Of a stretch of DNA of 64,000 bases, positions 44,101-55,600 are shown piece after piece. Origin of the DNA: a virus; IMG/VR virus record IMGVR_UViG_3300042882_001169, positions 1 through 64,000 of that record. One strand, 5' to 3'. The notes beneath the pieces were generated by a model. That model saw only the letters and a program-made list of their open reading frames with translations. It was not told where the DNA came from and made no database searches. A program made the translations under genes and the position numbers. Within the stretch, counting starts at the first letter, position 1, and every line of letters begins with the position of its first letter.

Positions 44101-47100
44101 GTTTGGTATATCAACAGAAGATATTGCAAGCATTGTTGATTTAGCAGCAATTGATGGAACTGTACTTGGTATGTTTAAAGATAGAGTTATCTATTTGAAT
44201 AATTCTATATTGTCAAAAGGTGTAGTATACCATGAGGCATTTCATGGTGTGTTTAGATATCTAATGTCTCCAGAACAAAGAGCAAAACTTATTGATGCAG
44301 TATCATCAAACAAAAAATACAAAAAAGCATTTACACCTGCAGCATTGAAAAAATTTGCAAGTGAAAGAAACTATGTATATGATTATGAGAAAATGTTTCA
44401 GTTAAAAGCTGAAGAAATTCTTGCAGATGGTTTCCAAAACTACATGAATAAAAATACAAAACCTCAAGGTCTTGTAGCACAGCTATTCGAAATGCTTAAA
44501 AGACTAATTGATATGTTTACTCAAAGAGGTAAACTTGTTGATAGTACATACAAAGACATTCAAAGAGGTTACTATAGTAGCAAGCAAATTCAGTCAAATT
44601 TATATGATGGTCAAGTTGCTTATGAAGTAATTGATGGTTTAAAAGTAATTGTAAAAGATAAAACATCTGCAACTGGAGTTAGTCAACAAGCAATGCCATT
44701 AAGTGCATCTGATCAAAGTCAGTTAGTAAACATGGTGACAAAATATGTTATTGAAAACACATCAGCACAAACATTTGAAGAAAAGTTTAAAACAGCACAA
44801 AGATTAATTCTTGATAAAGTATACAACCTTGATAGATTAATTGAAAAAAATCCAAATACAGAACAGTATCCAAACAGAGTACAAGAACTTATTAAAACAA
44901 AAGGTAATCTTATTTCACAATATCGATTTATGTTAGGAGCCAGAGCAACTGGAGAAACAATTTATGATTTAAACAACTCTGGTAATGCTGCATATGACAA
45001 AAGAATATTACCAAATAAAATACTGCAGTATGAATCCGATCCGTTAAACAACGATCTTGGACAAGTATCTCTTGAAAAATTAAAAAAACTTGTTAAGAAA
45101 AAATCACAAGAGTTATATTCTATATTAGACGGAACTGGTGAAACTCTTGATAAAGGACTTTTATTAAAAGAACTTGCTGGAGAAAATGAGAAAAAATCTC
45201 AAGTAGATCAAGACTACGAAGATGGTCAAGAAATATCTGATGACGTAAACATCGATGAAGGATTTGGTGAACACAACAGACTTGATTCAGCGCCAAGACA
45301 AATCAGAAGATTTCTTGCTATTATCAATTATGAAAAAGAAGAAGATTTAGGTATAACTTTTCCACGTGTAATTGATGGAGAAAGTATTTATGGTACTTTA
45401 TTAAAAATCACATCTGATGTATCTGTAGACAACATTATTAATCAGATACAAGTTACTGCTGATGTTTACAGAGAAGATGGTAAATTTAACGATGCTGCAG
45501 ATTTACAAGCTGTATATAATCAGTTAAAAGATTATACCGGGATGGATGAAAATGGTAATCCATCTTCTAACAGACAATTATATAACATGTTTGTTGACGT
45601 ACTTCACGGTACTGAAACAGAATATTTTATGATGATTGCCAGATTAAAAACAGGAGTATTTGAAGAAGAAGGTAATAATATTGAAAACTATACATTAGGA
45701 GATACTATTGTAAAAATGGATTCAAAAAATAAAAGAAGTAATATGATTGCTTCAATGATTACCACTCATGCTAAAAAAAGAAATGATCCTGAATACTTAG
45801 CATCTGTAAACAGATTGATTGAATTATCAAACACAATTATTAATAAAAAGATAATTCTTGGTAGTGCTGCAAAAGCAAATAATGATTTAGAAACTCTTAC
45901 TTTTGATTTATACAATGCCTTCAAAGGTGTCGGTATTGAATTACCAAAATCATTAATAAGAATGTCAATTTTAGCAATTGATAAAATAGACAATAATAAT
46001 AATGGATTATCTCAAATAGATAAAAAAACACTTTTACATTATGATGCTAATGCTTCTCTTATTGCTGATAAAGCGTTTTTACAAAAAGATTTGTTCTATG
46101 ACATAAGAGCAATATACAATACTGTTAAAAATGATTCTATTACTTCAAATGCATTTGGTAAAATGCTTGACGAAAACAATGATAACTTCAAGCGTTTTTT
46201 TAGTATTGCTTACAAATTTCAAAAATATATATTAAAATATGACGCTACTGATAGACCAAGTGTTGTAAGAAATGCTGCTGGTAAACCAGTATATCGTTAT
46301 ACAAAATACACACCGCTGATTTCAACTGCTCAAGCTTTTAGAAGAACAGGTTTAGAAAACACATTAAGAAAAGATCCTTATTATAATGATTTCTTAAAAG
46401 ATTTTTATAAAGATAATCCATTGTTTGCAGACTTGCTTGCCGGTAAAGACACAGCTGATGCAAAAAAAGCACAGCTTTTAATGGACAACATGAGAGTGTC
46501 TTTATTTGGAGGAGTGGCTCAGTTTAATAATCAGACATACAAAGATGGTAAAACATTTGGTAAACTTGATAAACAATCATTCCATGTAATGAGTATTTTA
46601 TCATTTTTGCAAAGAACAACTGTATCATCCACTGAAACAAAATTAGATGAAGATGGGAACCCAGAAGATGTTAGTACATCATTCCAGACATTCTTGCGTA
46701 CTTTTGACACACTTGAGGCATCTCAGACAAACTTTTTAATTACTTCTATCTACAAACCTTATGCAGATAAAACAGGTCTTTTAAAAGAAGGAAAACATTT
46801 AAAAATTGTTGCAGATCTTGAAGGCAAAGTAAAACAAGAATTTAACAGAATTAAAAAAGAATGGAACAGTAGAGTTGATAACAAATCAAACTTTGATTCT
46901 GGTAAATCAAATAGAATAATTAACAAGTACAATGGTGTATTAAGTAAAGAAAATGTGACAGAAGCAGACACTGAATCTGAAAACTTAAGAGCATATAACT
47001 TTAATTACTTACCATACTTTTTTGCAGCTCCTGAAAATGATACTTTAACACAAACATTAATAGGTTTAGCAAAAGATAAAAATATAAATTTTGAAGACAT

Positions 47101-50100
47101 TGATGAAAGTACTTTAGCAGATTTACGTGAAGGACTAAACAACTATGCTTTACAAGAATTAAACACGTATATAAATACATTAAAAAATTTAGGTGTTGTA
47201 AAAGAAAATGAAGAAACAGTAAAAGCTCTTAAAAAAGATCCAGCAACTGGAAAAACTATTACTGATGTTGAAGGAAATCCTATTGTGTTTGAAACAAAAC
47301 AGCCACCCCTTAGATATTTAACTTCAAGTTTAATTGCAGACAAATTAAAAATTGACAGTAGACCTGATCAAAGTACTACTACAGTATATGCTGGTACAAA
47401 ACCAAATTATGATGTAAGAGCTGAATTACAATCTCGCAGTGACTTGAACGGATTACTTGCTGATTATTTCTTTAATCAATGGTATAACTCGTTAATGGTT
47501 AATGAATTATTCTTAGGTGATAAGGCAATGAATGTTAAAGACGGTATTGATTCTACAAAACGTAATAAAAAATTACTTGCGTCTGGTAGTACAATGAAAG
47601 CAGGTAAACATACTGTTACTTATCTTAATACTATTGAAGGATACATAAATGATAAATATCCAGAATATGGACCATTTTATAATCCTCAAGAAGTATTAAA
47701 TGATATTCAAATTACTGATGATGCTGTGCGTGATTACATTTATAGAAACTTTAAACTTAATCAAAAAGTATTTGATGGTCAAAGTATTTCTACATTGTTT
47801 CATCAAGCAGATATGCATGATGCTTTAGGAAGACTTACTCCTGAAATATTAAGTTCTCTTATTGCAAAACAATATCGCGAACTAACTGAAGAAGAAGTTC
47901 GAAACATGGAGAAAAACAAAGTAGTAAATAATCCTAAGAAAACTGTTACTGCTTCTCGTAATGTATATCATAAACAATCAGAAGCGTATATTGATAGAAA
48001 TGACGTGAGTAGATTGATTGTGCCGGAAGGTAAAACTCGTGATCAAGTGTATGACGATTTACATTCTAAATACATGTACATATATAGTTTACGTAATCAA
48101 ATACAAGAGTCACACAAAATTAATGATACAGGAGAATTTGATACTACTATTGAAGATTTAGAAAAAAGTATTCAAGACACATATGTAAAAATTCATGCAT
48201 ATTATGTGCCACTTCCTAATAGAGTAAAACTTCACAAGATTTTAAACTCTATGGAGTATCACAATATAGATCAGTTAATGGATACTGAAGCATCTAAAAA
48301 TGCTACAAAACTTCCTGTTGATTTCTTTGGACATGAAGCTGAAGAATATCTTCCATTAAATTTGTCATCATTAAGAGTAAACAATGAAGATAAATATCTT
48401 CAGGTTGAAACTTCTGGCGTACACGACACAGCACGTTTTTCTGTACAAGGTAAAATATTATTACCTGCAGATTTAAAATACATTGAACAACTTGCAGAAA
48501 AGCGTCACGCTGAAGACGGAACGGTAATGTCTTCTTCTGAAAGAAAAGCAATGAACCAATTAGGTGATGTTCTTCTTAAATATCAAGAGTCACTTTATGA
48601 TATTGCTGATTCTAATCTGCAGTCATTAAAACACTTTATGCGTAAAGGTGAAGACTTTGATTTAGGAAAAGTATTTGATTTGATTAGAGAAAATCTTGAA
48701 ACACAGAATGCACCGGCATCAGTATTAAAACTATTTGATGTAGATGCTTCTGGTAAACCTGTTCATAGTCCTAACCTTCCAGGTATTAGATCTATGTTAG
48801 AATACTATTTCTTTTCGCTTTACAGTAAACATGTAACTGATGAAAAAGGTTCTGGATTTAAAAATATTCACGTTTCTTCATTTGGACTTGACGTATTAGA
48901 AAATGAAGATGGAGAAGTTGTTACAACTGAAGATTACAAAAACAATCCAGAAAGATATCCTAATGTAAAAAGTAGACCATTAGGTGTACGTATTGAAGCT
49001 AAATATGATTCTAATGGAGAATTAATTAGTAAAAAATACTTTGTTGAATGTATTTTACCAAAGCAGTTTTTTAGAAGTCAGCAGCAAGAAGATTTCTTTA
49101 TGGAAAATCTTAGAGAAATGTTTGCTCTTCGTATTCCAACTGAAGATAAGCGTTCAATGATTGTACTTAAAGTAGTAGACTACGTGGATAGTTCTAACAT
49201 GAACACTATTGTCGTACCACAATTTATACACTTACTTGCAGGATCTGACTTTGACGTTGACTCGTTATATGGTCAAACATATGCGCATTATATAAATGCG
49301 GCAGGTGATTATGCAAAATATGGTAATTATGATGTTTACAAATCTCCTGCACAAGGTAAATTTATAGAGTACATTCATTACATGGCTAATGATGAAAACT
49401 TTAAAAAATTAATCAAAGCAAAAAGAAAAGAAATTTTAGAATCTAAAGAGCTTGTTATAACTGCAAATGCACTTGAGGTAATGTACGGAATGGGTTATAC
49501 TCAGGAAGATTATATCAAAGCGTTAACTGCAGGTGTAATTGATGATCTTGAAAGTTACGAATCAGATTTAGAAGAAGATATTGTAGACATTAAATCAGAA
49601 AAAGAAGTAAGTAGACAAGCATTTGTTCAAGCAAAACGTGATACTGAAAATGATTCTAATGACTATGTTGCAAAAGCAAATCGTAGAAAATTTGGTAAAG
49701 AACATTTTGATTTGAAAAATGAACTTGACGAAACATATCAGGAACGTAATAAAGTACGTGCAGAAAAACGAAGATTGTTAACACTTGTAGATGGAGCTGT
49801 AAGAATTGAAGCAGCATTACAAGTTTTTGAAAAATATGGTTTACCAGTTGATCAAGCAAACTTTGATAGTAACATTGTGAATCATTTGTCTGTATTACCT
49901 ATACACCAAAATAATAACTTGGATGCAAAGATTAATATTCTTTCTAATGAGGCAGTGTTTAAAAACTTGTACATACACGCTAAATCTTCTACAGAATACT
50001 TCGAAAGTATTGTAGAAGGCTACGGTAGGGATCTTGAAAATTTTGGACCTAAGTCTGATCCAAATACTATTACATCTATTATTGAGTCTAAATATTTAGG

Positions 50101-52672
50101 TTCTGCTTATAAAGATATGATTGGTATTGCAGCGTCATTACAAAAATTCTTAGCACTTGCAAGTCAATATGAATTAGAACTAAATTCTAACAATGTTGTT
50201 TGGAAATTTTTTAGCAACGATTTGCAAGCAGATGGTACTACTAAAATAACTGAAAACAATCTTTTTAAATTTGGTGCAATAAACAAAAATGGTCAGCGTG
50301 TAATTGAACTTAATGGTATTGTATTAGGTATTGCTGCAGACGGTATGAAAAAACCTATTCCTGCTGCATTAGAAATGAATGAAATAAATACTGGTGTTAC
50401 TCTTGCGATGATTGGAATCGGATTAGATCCTGCATTTGCATTTGGATTTAACTTTATTCCTGAAATAAGAAATGCTATAAATGAAGTTCAAGCATCTCGT
50501 TTTGCAATTAGTGAATCAATTTCGACAGAGTATTTGTTTTTAAATGACAGGATTGGAAAACAAATTGAAAAATTTGTAAAAACCAATGGTGATAGAAAAT
50601 TGTTAAATGAACTAATTGATGCAGGTCTAATTGCACCAGATTCATATGCTGTTAATGTTAAAATTAACAAAGACAACTTAATGATTGATTTTAAACAAAC
50701 TCCACTTGATGAATACAGATTAGAGAACAATGTTCTTACTACTGAAGACATTGGATATGAAGTATCAGCTTATGTTGGAGGTGTTAAAACAGCACTATCA
50801 AATGAAGCACAAAAATTGATTTTGTTACAATTATACAAAGAACAATCACAACAAGCATGGAAGATACGAAATGCAGGTGCAATAGTTGATTTGTATAAAA
50901 AACTTAATCCGACTTTTGTATCTTTTGACAAATTGTATAAAAACATTAATCAGTTACGTGATGGTGAATCTATATTTACAGTAGAATCCAGCGATAAATT
51001 ATTTAATGGAAAACAAGTGTGGGTTCCACTTACTGAATCAATGGATGATTTAAAAGAGCAATCTTCTAAAATATTCTTAGAAAGAACGTCTTTCTTCCAA
51101 CCAATTAAAAACTTGTTTGATACTGTGTTTACAGATCCATCTAACATTGCCAAAATTATGACAAGTTTTGTTGCTTTGCGTAAATATCAACTAAGTCTTC
51201 CTGGAAGCAGAAAAAGTACTAACGCCTCGATGCAAGCAAACTTTGACGCAGATGACAGAAACTTGATTGAAACATTTACTGCAGATTACTGGTTTAAAAA
51301 TTCTTTAGATAAAGAACTTGATGCAATGAAGGATCTGTATCCTGATAATAAGTTCTTACAATACTTAAAAGTATCCAACAATACAGCAACAGTATTTACT
51401 ACAACCAATCAACCTGTTCAAGAAAAGACTTTGGAAATGGTAAATAAAGCAAAAATTGCTGGTGAATTAGCTGATAGTATTTCGAATGATGCGTATGTAT
51501 TGTATAAAAAAGAAAACTTGTTTATGAAAAAACTATTTTATCATGAACTTGCAAGAACAGGGTTGCAATATAAATCTGGATCTTTTTTACAATATCTACC
51601 TGCTGAATTACAGATACCATTGTCTAAAAACATAGAAGACTTTATTAAAGCAATTGAGAGTACTCAAGGTAATAAAAAAGAATTAATTGATGCAATTAAA
51701 TCATTTATTGGCGATGAGTCAACAACTACTCAAGAACAAGTGTACAAGTTATTTGATGATTTGTTTGTTTTAATGGCGCATGGTGCATCAAAAGAAGTTA
51801 GTAATAAGAAAATCAAAGGTGTTAAAAATATTTCATACAATGAGTCTGCAGATTATGCATCTAAATTTATGAAAAACATTAATTTCCAAACAACAGATGC
51901 AAAAGAAAGAATTGACATTGCAAATAAAATTGTTGGAAATATTTTAGGATTAGTTGTTACTGCAGATAAAAAAGGATTTTTACTTACTGATAGACTTACT
52001 TCTGGTAAACTTGAAGAAATTGTTATTAACATGAAAGGTGCTGATAGCATTCCTGAAGCAACTTCTCAAGCAGTAATGGCTGTAGGTGAAAAGTTAAACA
52101 TCTTCAAAGATAAAGATGATAAAAATAAGTTTAAGTTTCCAGTTATGTTAAAACTTGGATCCACTACTTATTTGTTACAAGGTGTTGATGAAGAAATAGG
52201 TAATAAGAGTTTTGGTAAATCTATTATCAATTCTATTGCAGGTGTAGGTGAATATAGAACTACAGGTAACGCTGCAAAATATGTTGCATTACCAATGGAA
52301 CTTACAACTAATACACTTAGTCCAATTGGATTTAGTATTGAACAATCTAAACGATACATGAGTCTTATAAATAAAAAAGCAAAAGTTGACATGTCAGAAT
52401 TTGATCTTGCAGAAGCAATGTCTGAAGGTTTAACTGCAGACATGTTTGAAGACTATTCTATTAAACCGGAAACATCTGCACCACTTACTCAATTAGAACT
52501 TGATATTCAAAATATTAATGTTACCTTTGATGTAGTAAAGCACTTCTACGAGCAAAGCGGTAAACGTCAATCTTTAGAAGCGTATTCTAAAACTTTTGCA
52601 GACATGGCTGTACAGTTAAAATCTACAGGATTATCTAACCAAGAAATTATTGAAAAACTTAAATGTTTATAA
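41141..52672 (+). CDS. Giant virion RNA polymerase-like protein with zincin domain
   Basis: A 3843-aa protein. The key motif is D2703-F-D2705-V-D2707 in HLLAGSDFDVDSLYG, preceded by ALRIPTEDKRSM (about 2663) and KGSGFKNIHVSSFGLD (about 2568). This order matches the double-psi beta-barrel polymerase of crAss-like phages, in which a DxDxD motif binds the catalytic magnesium and the enzyme is packaged and injected to transcribe early genes. Upstream, H1031-E-A-F-H1035 (GVVYHEAFHGVF) with a distal KAEEILADGFQ helix is a zincin domain. The protein is far longer than the roughly 2200-aa polymerase of Cellulophaga phage phi14:2. The remaining helical regions may be tail-cargo sequence. The polymerase call rests on motif recognition. 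Confidence 0.7.
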   Translation: MKQCEITTGQYVSIVKNLIKLNPEIYRNFDKTAEFILKSGLSNNEKSLSLFSISEIYIGLNDLDKSFYQVGNAVKIAEAKVLLSEPDAFLSAVSNLYTIKKAPSLKAEVIEKKIEALSKKNTITGNDLTGSNGVLTAIKNYFNTHEFASLEERAEVLKSITSELKDVIRELNTTDSQKEFLLARIDSVIESLDKKSDFISLRDIASLAELNNVLVTLKNGQMLEAIAKPEGLFIMTEDGNEFQLDEIDILSTKNARNDDYSNSNTGKQEFFEDTITSNFKIQPVENTVYLKDKIEDKLKKMDNPEAGVRIIAVQLSTVGDERLKRIQGLAANPQYKGLGNRTYETFENETQINYLKSTSKGTVITVARPQKADSKFALMGEIIGTGEKFYLYPLDNYVFLNSDNTTEKIDFSNPVHLAKVKELSIKRLSDKSQDELTEDDLLTIKNAHEVYKTFKEQLTNSIEDQFSDDVTSIDVTKEFFSQYNIGTQTFGKETRQNLSEVIESEPNLSRKLTIGTIDNAGNIIKEEERNVVFAFSKIKDKFDKKTGKFPDKDKLNKFTLINTLGANERIIIKDENGGVIDKVTQDAYLTSYFDPNIKLTDEYIKNNILKNQYVETTTNIIIRFNNNRTYGFRVVRPVYVLSQEEGFATFMTTLADVLNSPNKKALLQDFNRNVYAFKKFASKNDNLELYVNFASDAEGFLQVEVRPVSSTGKYGFMGDKELKSDFNFSFRPMFAADGTTILSPEKDIKTLAAALRGGPLVTKVINENIIFSELDLTKQKDLAKFYSLVNQLSKEENPSENIVALVDEIKKQQQKFSEIIIERVIDKLLVVGKKYEGFTENFMNDFPDPKHLVVDVNEEGAYIPRIEFANNNKTQARQNYDKSLSSLDIKTIPVKKLVITSKSPSATNMPVANVEPLEVTNHPIENIPVSQPLPSAEYAEGTTTEQIDVNDDIPEIDVFSISDTEVQTETEAERQNSVQWLQENLPQFGISTEDIASIVDLAAIDGTVLGMFKDRVIYLNNSILSKGVVYHEAFHGVFRYLMSPEQRAKLIDAVSSNKKYKKAFTPAALKKFASERNYVYDYEKMFQLKAEEILADGFQNYMNKNTKPQGLVAQLFEMLKRLIDMFTQRGKLVDSTYKDIQRGYYSSKQIQSNLYDGQVAYEVIDGLKVIVKDKTSATGVSQQAMPLSASDQSQLVNMVTKYVIENTSAQTFEEKFKTAQRLILDKVYNLDRLIEKNPNTEQYPNRVQELIKTKGNLISQYRFMLGARATGETIYDLNNSGNAAYDKRILPNKILQYESDPLNNDLGQVSLEKLKKLVKKKSQELYSILDGTGETLDKGLLLKELAGENEKKSQVDQDYEDGQEISDDVNIDEGFGEHNRLDSAPRQIRRFLAIINYEKEEDLGITFPRVIDGESIYGTLLKITSDVSVDNIINQIQVTADVYREDGKFNDAADLQAVYNQLKDYTGMDENGNPSSNRQLYNMFVDVLHGTETEYFMMIARLKTGVFEEEGNNIENYTLGDTIVKMDSKNKRSNMIASMITTHAKKRNDPEYLASVNRLIELSNTIINKKIILGSAAKANNDLETLTFDLYNAFKGVGIELPKSLIRMSILAIDKIDNNNNGLSQIDKKTLLHYDANASLIADKAFLQKDLFYDIRAIYNTVKNDSITSNAFGKMLDENNDNFKRFFSIAYKFQKYILKYDATDRPSVVRNAAGKPVYRYTKYTPLISTAQAFRRTGLENTLRKDPYYNDFLKDFYKDNPLFADLLAGKDTADAKKAQLLMDNMRVSLFGGVAQFNNQTYKDGKTFGKLDKQSFHVMSILSFLQRTTVSSTETKLDEDGNPEDVSTSFQTFLRTFDTLEASQTNFLITSIYKPYADKTGLLKEGKHLKIVADLEGKVKQEFNRIKKEWNSRVDNKSNFDSGKSNRIINKYNGVLSKENVTEADTESENLRAYNFNYLPYFFAAPENDTLTQTLIGLAKDKNINFEDIDESTLADLREGLNNYALQELNTYINTLKNLGVVKENEETVKALKKDPATGKTITDVEGNPIVFETKQPPLRYLTSSLIADKLKIDSRPDQSTTTVYAGTKPNYDVRAELQSRSDLNGLLADYFFNQWYNSLMVNELFLGDKAMNVKDGIDSTKRNKKLLASGSTMKAGKHTVTYLNTIEGYINDKYPEYGPFYNPQEVLNDIQITDDAVRDYIYRNFKLNQKVFDGQSISTLFHQADMHDALGRLTPEILSSLIAKQYRELTEEEVRNMEKNKVVNNPKKTVTASRNVYHKQSEAYIDRNDVSRLIVPEGKTRDQVYDDLHSKYMYIYSLRNQIQESHKINDTGEFDTTIEDLEKSIQDTYVKIHAYYVPLPNRVKLHKILNSMEYHNIDQLMDTEASKNATKLPVDFFGHEAEEYLPLNLSSLRVNNEDKYLQVETSGVHDTARFSVQGKILLPADLKYIEQLAEKRHAEDGTVMSSSERKAMNQLGDVLLKYQESLYDIADSNLQSLKHFMRKGEDFDLGKVFDLIRENLETQNAPASVLKLFDVDASGKPVHSPNLPGIRSMLEYYFFSLYSKHVTDEKGSGFKNIHVSSFGLDVLENEDGEVVTTEDYKNNPERYPNVKSRPLGVRIEAKYDSNGELISKKYFVECILPKQFFRSQQQEDFFMENLREMFALRIPTEDKRSMIVLKVVDYVDSSNMNTIVVPQFIHLLAGSDFDVDSLYGQTYAHYINAAGDYAKYGNYDVYKSPAQGKFIEYIHYMANDENFKKLIKAKRKEILESKELVITANALEVMYGMGYTQEDYIKALTAGVIDDLESYESDLEEDIVDIKSEKEVSRQAFVQAKRDTENDSNDYVAKANRRKFGKEHFDLKNELDETYQERNKVRAEKRRLLTLVDGAVRIEAALQVFEKYGLPVDQANFDSNIVNHLSVLPIHQNNNLDAKINILSNEAVFKNLYIHAKSSTEYFESIVEGYGRDLENFGPKSDPNTITSIIESKYLGSAYKDMIGIAASLQKFLALASQYELELNSNNVVWKFFSNDLQADGTTKITENNLFKFGAINKNGQRVIELNGIVLGIAADGMKKPIPAALEMNEINTGVTLAMIGIGLDPAFAFGFNFIPEIRNAINEVQASRFAISESISTEYLFLNDRIGKQIEKFVKTNGDRKLLNELIDAGLIAPDSYAVNVKINKDNLMIDFKQTPLDEYRLENNVLTTEDIGYEVSAYVGGVKTALSNEAQKLILLQLYKEQSQQAWKIRNAGAIVDLYKKLNPTFVSFDKLYKNINQLRDGESIFTVESSDKLFNGKQVWVPLTESMDDLKEQSSKIFLERTSFFQPIKNLFDTVFTDPSNIAKIMTSFVALRKYQLSLPGSRKSTNASMQANFDADDRNLIETFTADYWFKNSLDKELDAMKDLYPDNKFLQYLKVSNNTATVFTTTNQPVQEKTLEMVNKAKIAGELADSISNDAYVLYKKENLFMKKLFYHELARTGLQYKSGSFLQYLPAELQIPLSKNIEDFIKAIESTQGNKKELIDAIKSFIGDESTTTQEQVYKLFDDLFVLMAHGASKEVSNKKIKGVKNISYNESADYASKFMKNINFQTTDAKERIDIANKIVGNILGLVVTADKKGFLLTDRLTSGKLEEIVINMKGADSIPEATSQAVMAVGEKLNIFKDKDDKNKFKFPVMLKLGSTTYLLQGVDEEIGNKSFGKSIINSIAGVGEYRTTGNAAKYVALPMELTTNTLSPIGFSIEQSKRYMSLINKKAKVDMSEFDLAEAMSEGLTADMFEDYSIKPETSAPLTQLELDIQNINVTFDVVKHFYEQSGKRQSLEAYSKTFADMAVQLKSTGLSNQEIIEKLKCL

Positions 52673-52675
52673 GAC

Positions 52676-55600
52676 ATGACAAATTGTATTAACATAAATG
52701 ATCCATTGTTTAAAGAACTTGTTGCAGCATTTGGAGGCAATGAGGCATTAGCAAGAACCGCTGTTGCATTAAATAAAGATATTATTCCTTCTGTTGATGA
52801 AGCAAAAAGTTTAATTGCAGGTATGAAAGTGGAAGAAAATGATGAACGACATGTTCGTCACTCTGATGAATTCAAATTAGAAAGAACTAAAGATCAAGCA
52901 GTTACACTTACAAATCTTAGTTTATTTGCAAACAATGCTCAAAGAGAAGCAATTTCAAAACTGTTACAAAACAATAGAGAGTATCAAGAATTTCTTGAAA
53001 AAAACATTGAGCTAAGAAAAGATGGTAGAAACACTTTACCTTCTTACTCTGTTACTTCATTTATTGGATCTTCAGATTTTGCAGGAGATCCTGCTAAGTA
53101 TGAAGCATTCAAACTGTTTGGTACATTTATGCACGACGTGTTAGAAAAAGCACAGATTGAAGCGTTAAAAACAAACAAGGTTATTGACCAAGTCTTGACT
53201 CCAGAATTTTTTGACAAGGTGTATGAAAAGTATTTAGAAAAGAATCCATTTTACATAGAAGAACTTACAAAAGAAAAAATATTTGACATGGCAGATCGTG
53301 TTGCAAAACATGTCGCTGTTAACAAAGATGAAGGATATCTTATCTTACCAGAGATTACTCTTGCTGGTAAAGATATTGCAGGTAACTATATTGTTGGTCG
53401 TCTGGATTTACTTTTGATTAGCAATACCGGTAAAGTAAAAGTGTTTGACTTTAAGACAAAAAAGGTTCATAACATGGTTACTACTGGTCCGTTTGGTGTT
53501 GAAATTGACAAAGACAGAGCATTTGTCAATCTTGCCACAACTTCATATCAGGTTAATGACAAACCAGGTATGGCTGATAAATTAAAACAAGCAAACTTAC
53601 TTAGAACAGCATACGACAACTGGACACTGCAATTAAAAGCATATGAAAATATGCTTGGTCAAATTGGTCTTGTTACTGAAGAAAGTAAGATTGTTGCTTT
53701 ACTATATCAAACAGATGCAAACAATAAATTCTTAGGTGATGCATTACATATATTTCAAGGTAATAACTACTTTGATTATGCAACATACGCTCAAACAATC
53801 AATGAGTATGGTGATTGGATAAAAGATCCACTACGAACTGCACAAAGATTAAAAGAATATCGTGATGCAATAGATGCAGAAATCCCTGTTGGTAACAAAG
53901 CTATTGAGGATGAACTTGAAAAGAACTTTCAAACATTAGAGTTTACTCCAACTGAAGCAGAAAACAAAAGAGTAATGAAAGCATTAAAAGAGGCATATAA
54001 ACAACAGAGTGAAGAAATCTTTGATAGAATAAATGAATTAGACGCTCAAGGTAAAAACTCGACTCCATTGCGTGAACTACTTGCAGTTAGAAGAGCCACC
54101 TTAGCAACATTTAATACTTATACTGAAAAGGTAGATGCAACAGATGCTGCATATGAAATTAACTTTTTTAATATTCTTGCTGCTACAGAAGACGATCTTA
54201 AAAAGTTATCTGATTTGTCAAAAGAAGCAATCAAGTCTTTTAGAACTGGAACACTTGATTTTTTTAGTTCAGATACAACACAAATTCATCAAGCATTTAT
54301 ACGTTCAAAAGGACTAAACGATATTATTGAAACTCTTGAGTCTATTGTAAACAAAGCTGCAGAAGATCCTAATAATAATATTTCTCCAAGCAGTCCTGTA
54401 ATGCAAAAATTAAATCAATTACGTCAACATAACATGACAATTGAAGCAAATTTTAGAGAAGCATTTTTACTAAACGGTGTTAAAATATTAATGACACCTG
54501 GTGAAGCAGTGTTTTCTTCTATTAATGCTCAAACACGTCAGGCACTTGAACCAAAGATTGCTAAATTAGAAAAAGAAATTGAAGACATGAAAGCTGGTAA
54601 AGCAGCAAATCTTTTTAAACAACTGCAAGGAAGTTTAATATCTTTAGTATCTGTTGAGTTTAGAAAAAAAGTTGCTAATAGTTCTCCTGATGCTAAAGAT
54701 ATTTTGGACAATGTACAACGTAAAGAACTTGAGTTATTACGTTTACGCGCATACGTTACTACAGGAGTTGAATATGATATTGAGGCGTTAAAAAAATACA
54801 TCAATGCTGTTACAGATCCAAACTCTCAAGTTTATATTGGAGCACAAGATACTTTTAATAGTACATCATTGTTTTCCGGATTGTTATTAGATAAAGGTAT
54901 CGCTTCTGCATCTAATAGTGATCTTGCAATATCAGCAATGACTCAAATGTATAAAAATGGACAAGCAAAAGCTGTATACAATATGCAAAATGATTTTGCA
55001 ATAATGCAGTTTGACAGAGACAGAGATAATTTATTAAAACGATTTACTGTTGAACAATTAAATGATGAAATGTCTGAATGGAGAGAATACAAAGTATTTA
55101 ATAAGGATAAAGGTGAGTATGAAACTGCAAGAAGTTTAAATTTTGTAAAACCATATAGTCAAGAATACGAAAACACATTCAAAGAATACAACTCAAAACT
55201 AAAAGAATTTAATCAAGAAATTCGAAACTTGACAAGTGAAGTTAATTCTAAACAGAATGGTACTCAAGAATATGAAGATGCTAAAACAGCATTGTTTGAA
55301 AAAAAGAAAGAAAAAGAAAATTTTAATACTGAAAGAATTAAATGGTTAATTGATAATACATCATTACCATTTAATGAATCATTCTACAAATTACAAGCAT
55401 TAATGCCTGAAGAAATCAGAAATGAACTTCAGGAAAAATATTTTGAGATACAGCAAATAACATTTCAGGTAGGTGAAGGAAACGAAGTGTTACTTGAGGA
55501 TTATGACTTTGATAGATTGAAAGAACTTGAAGATGACATCAGAGTTCTGAGAGAAAAGGCAAAGAAGATGAATCCTGATTATGCTGCGTACATGGAAGAG

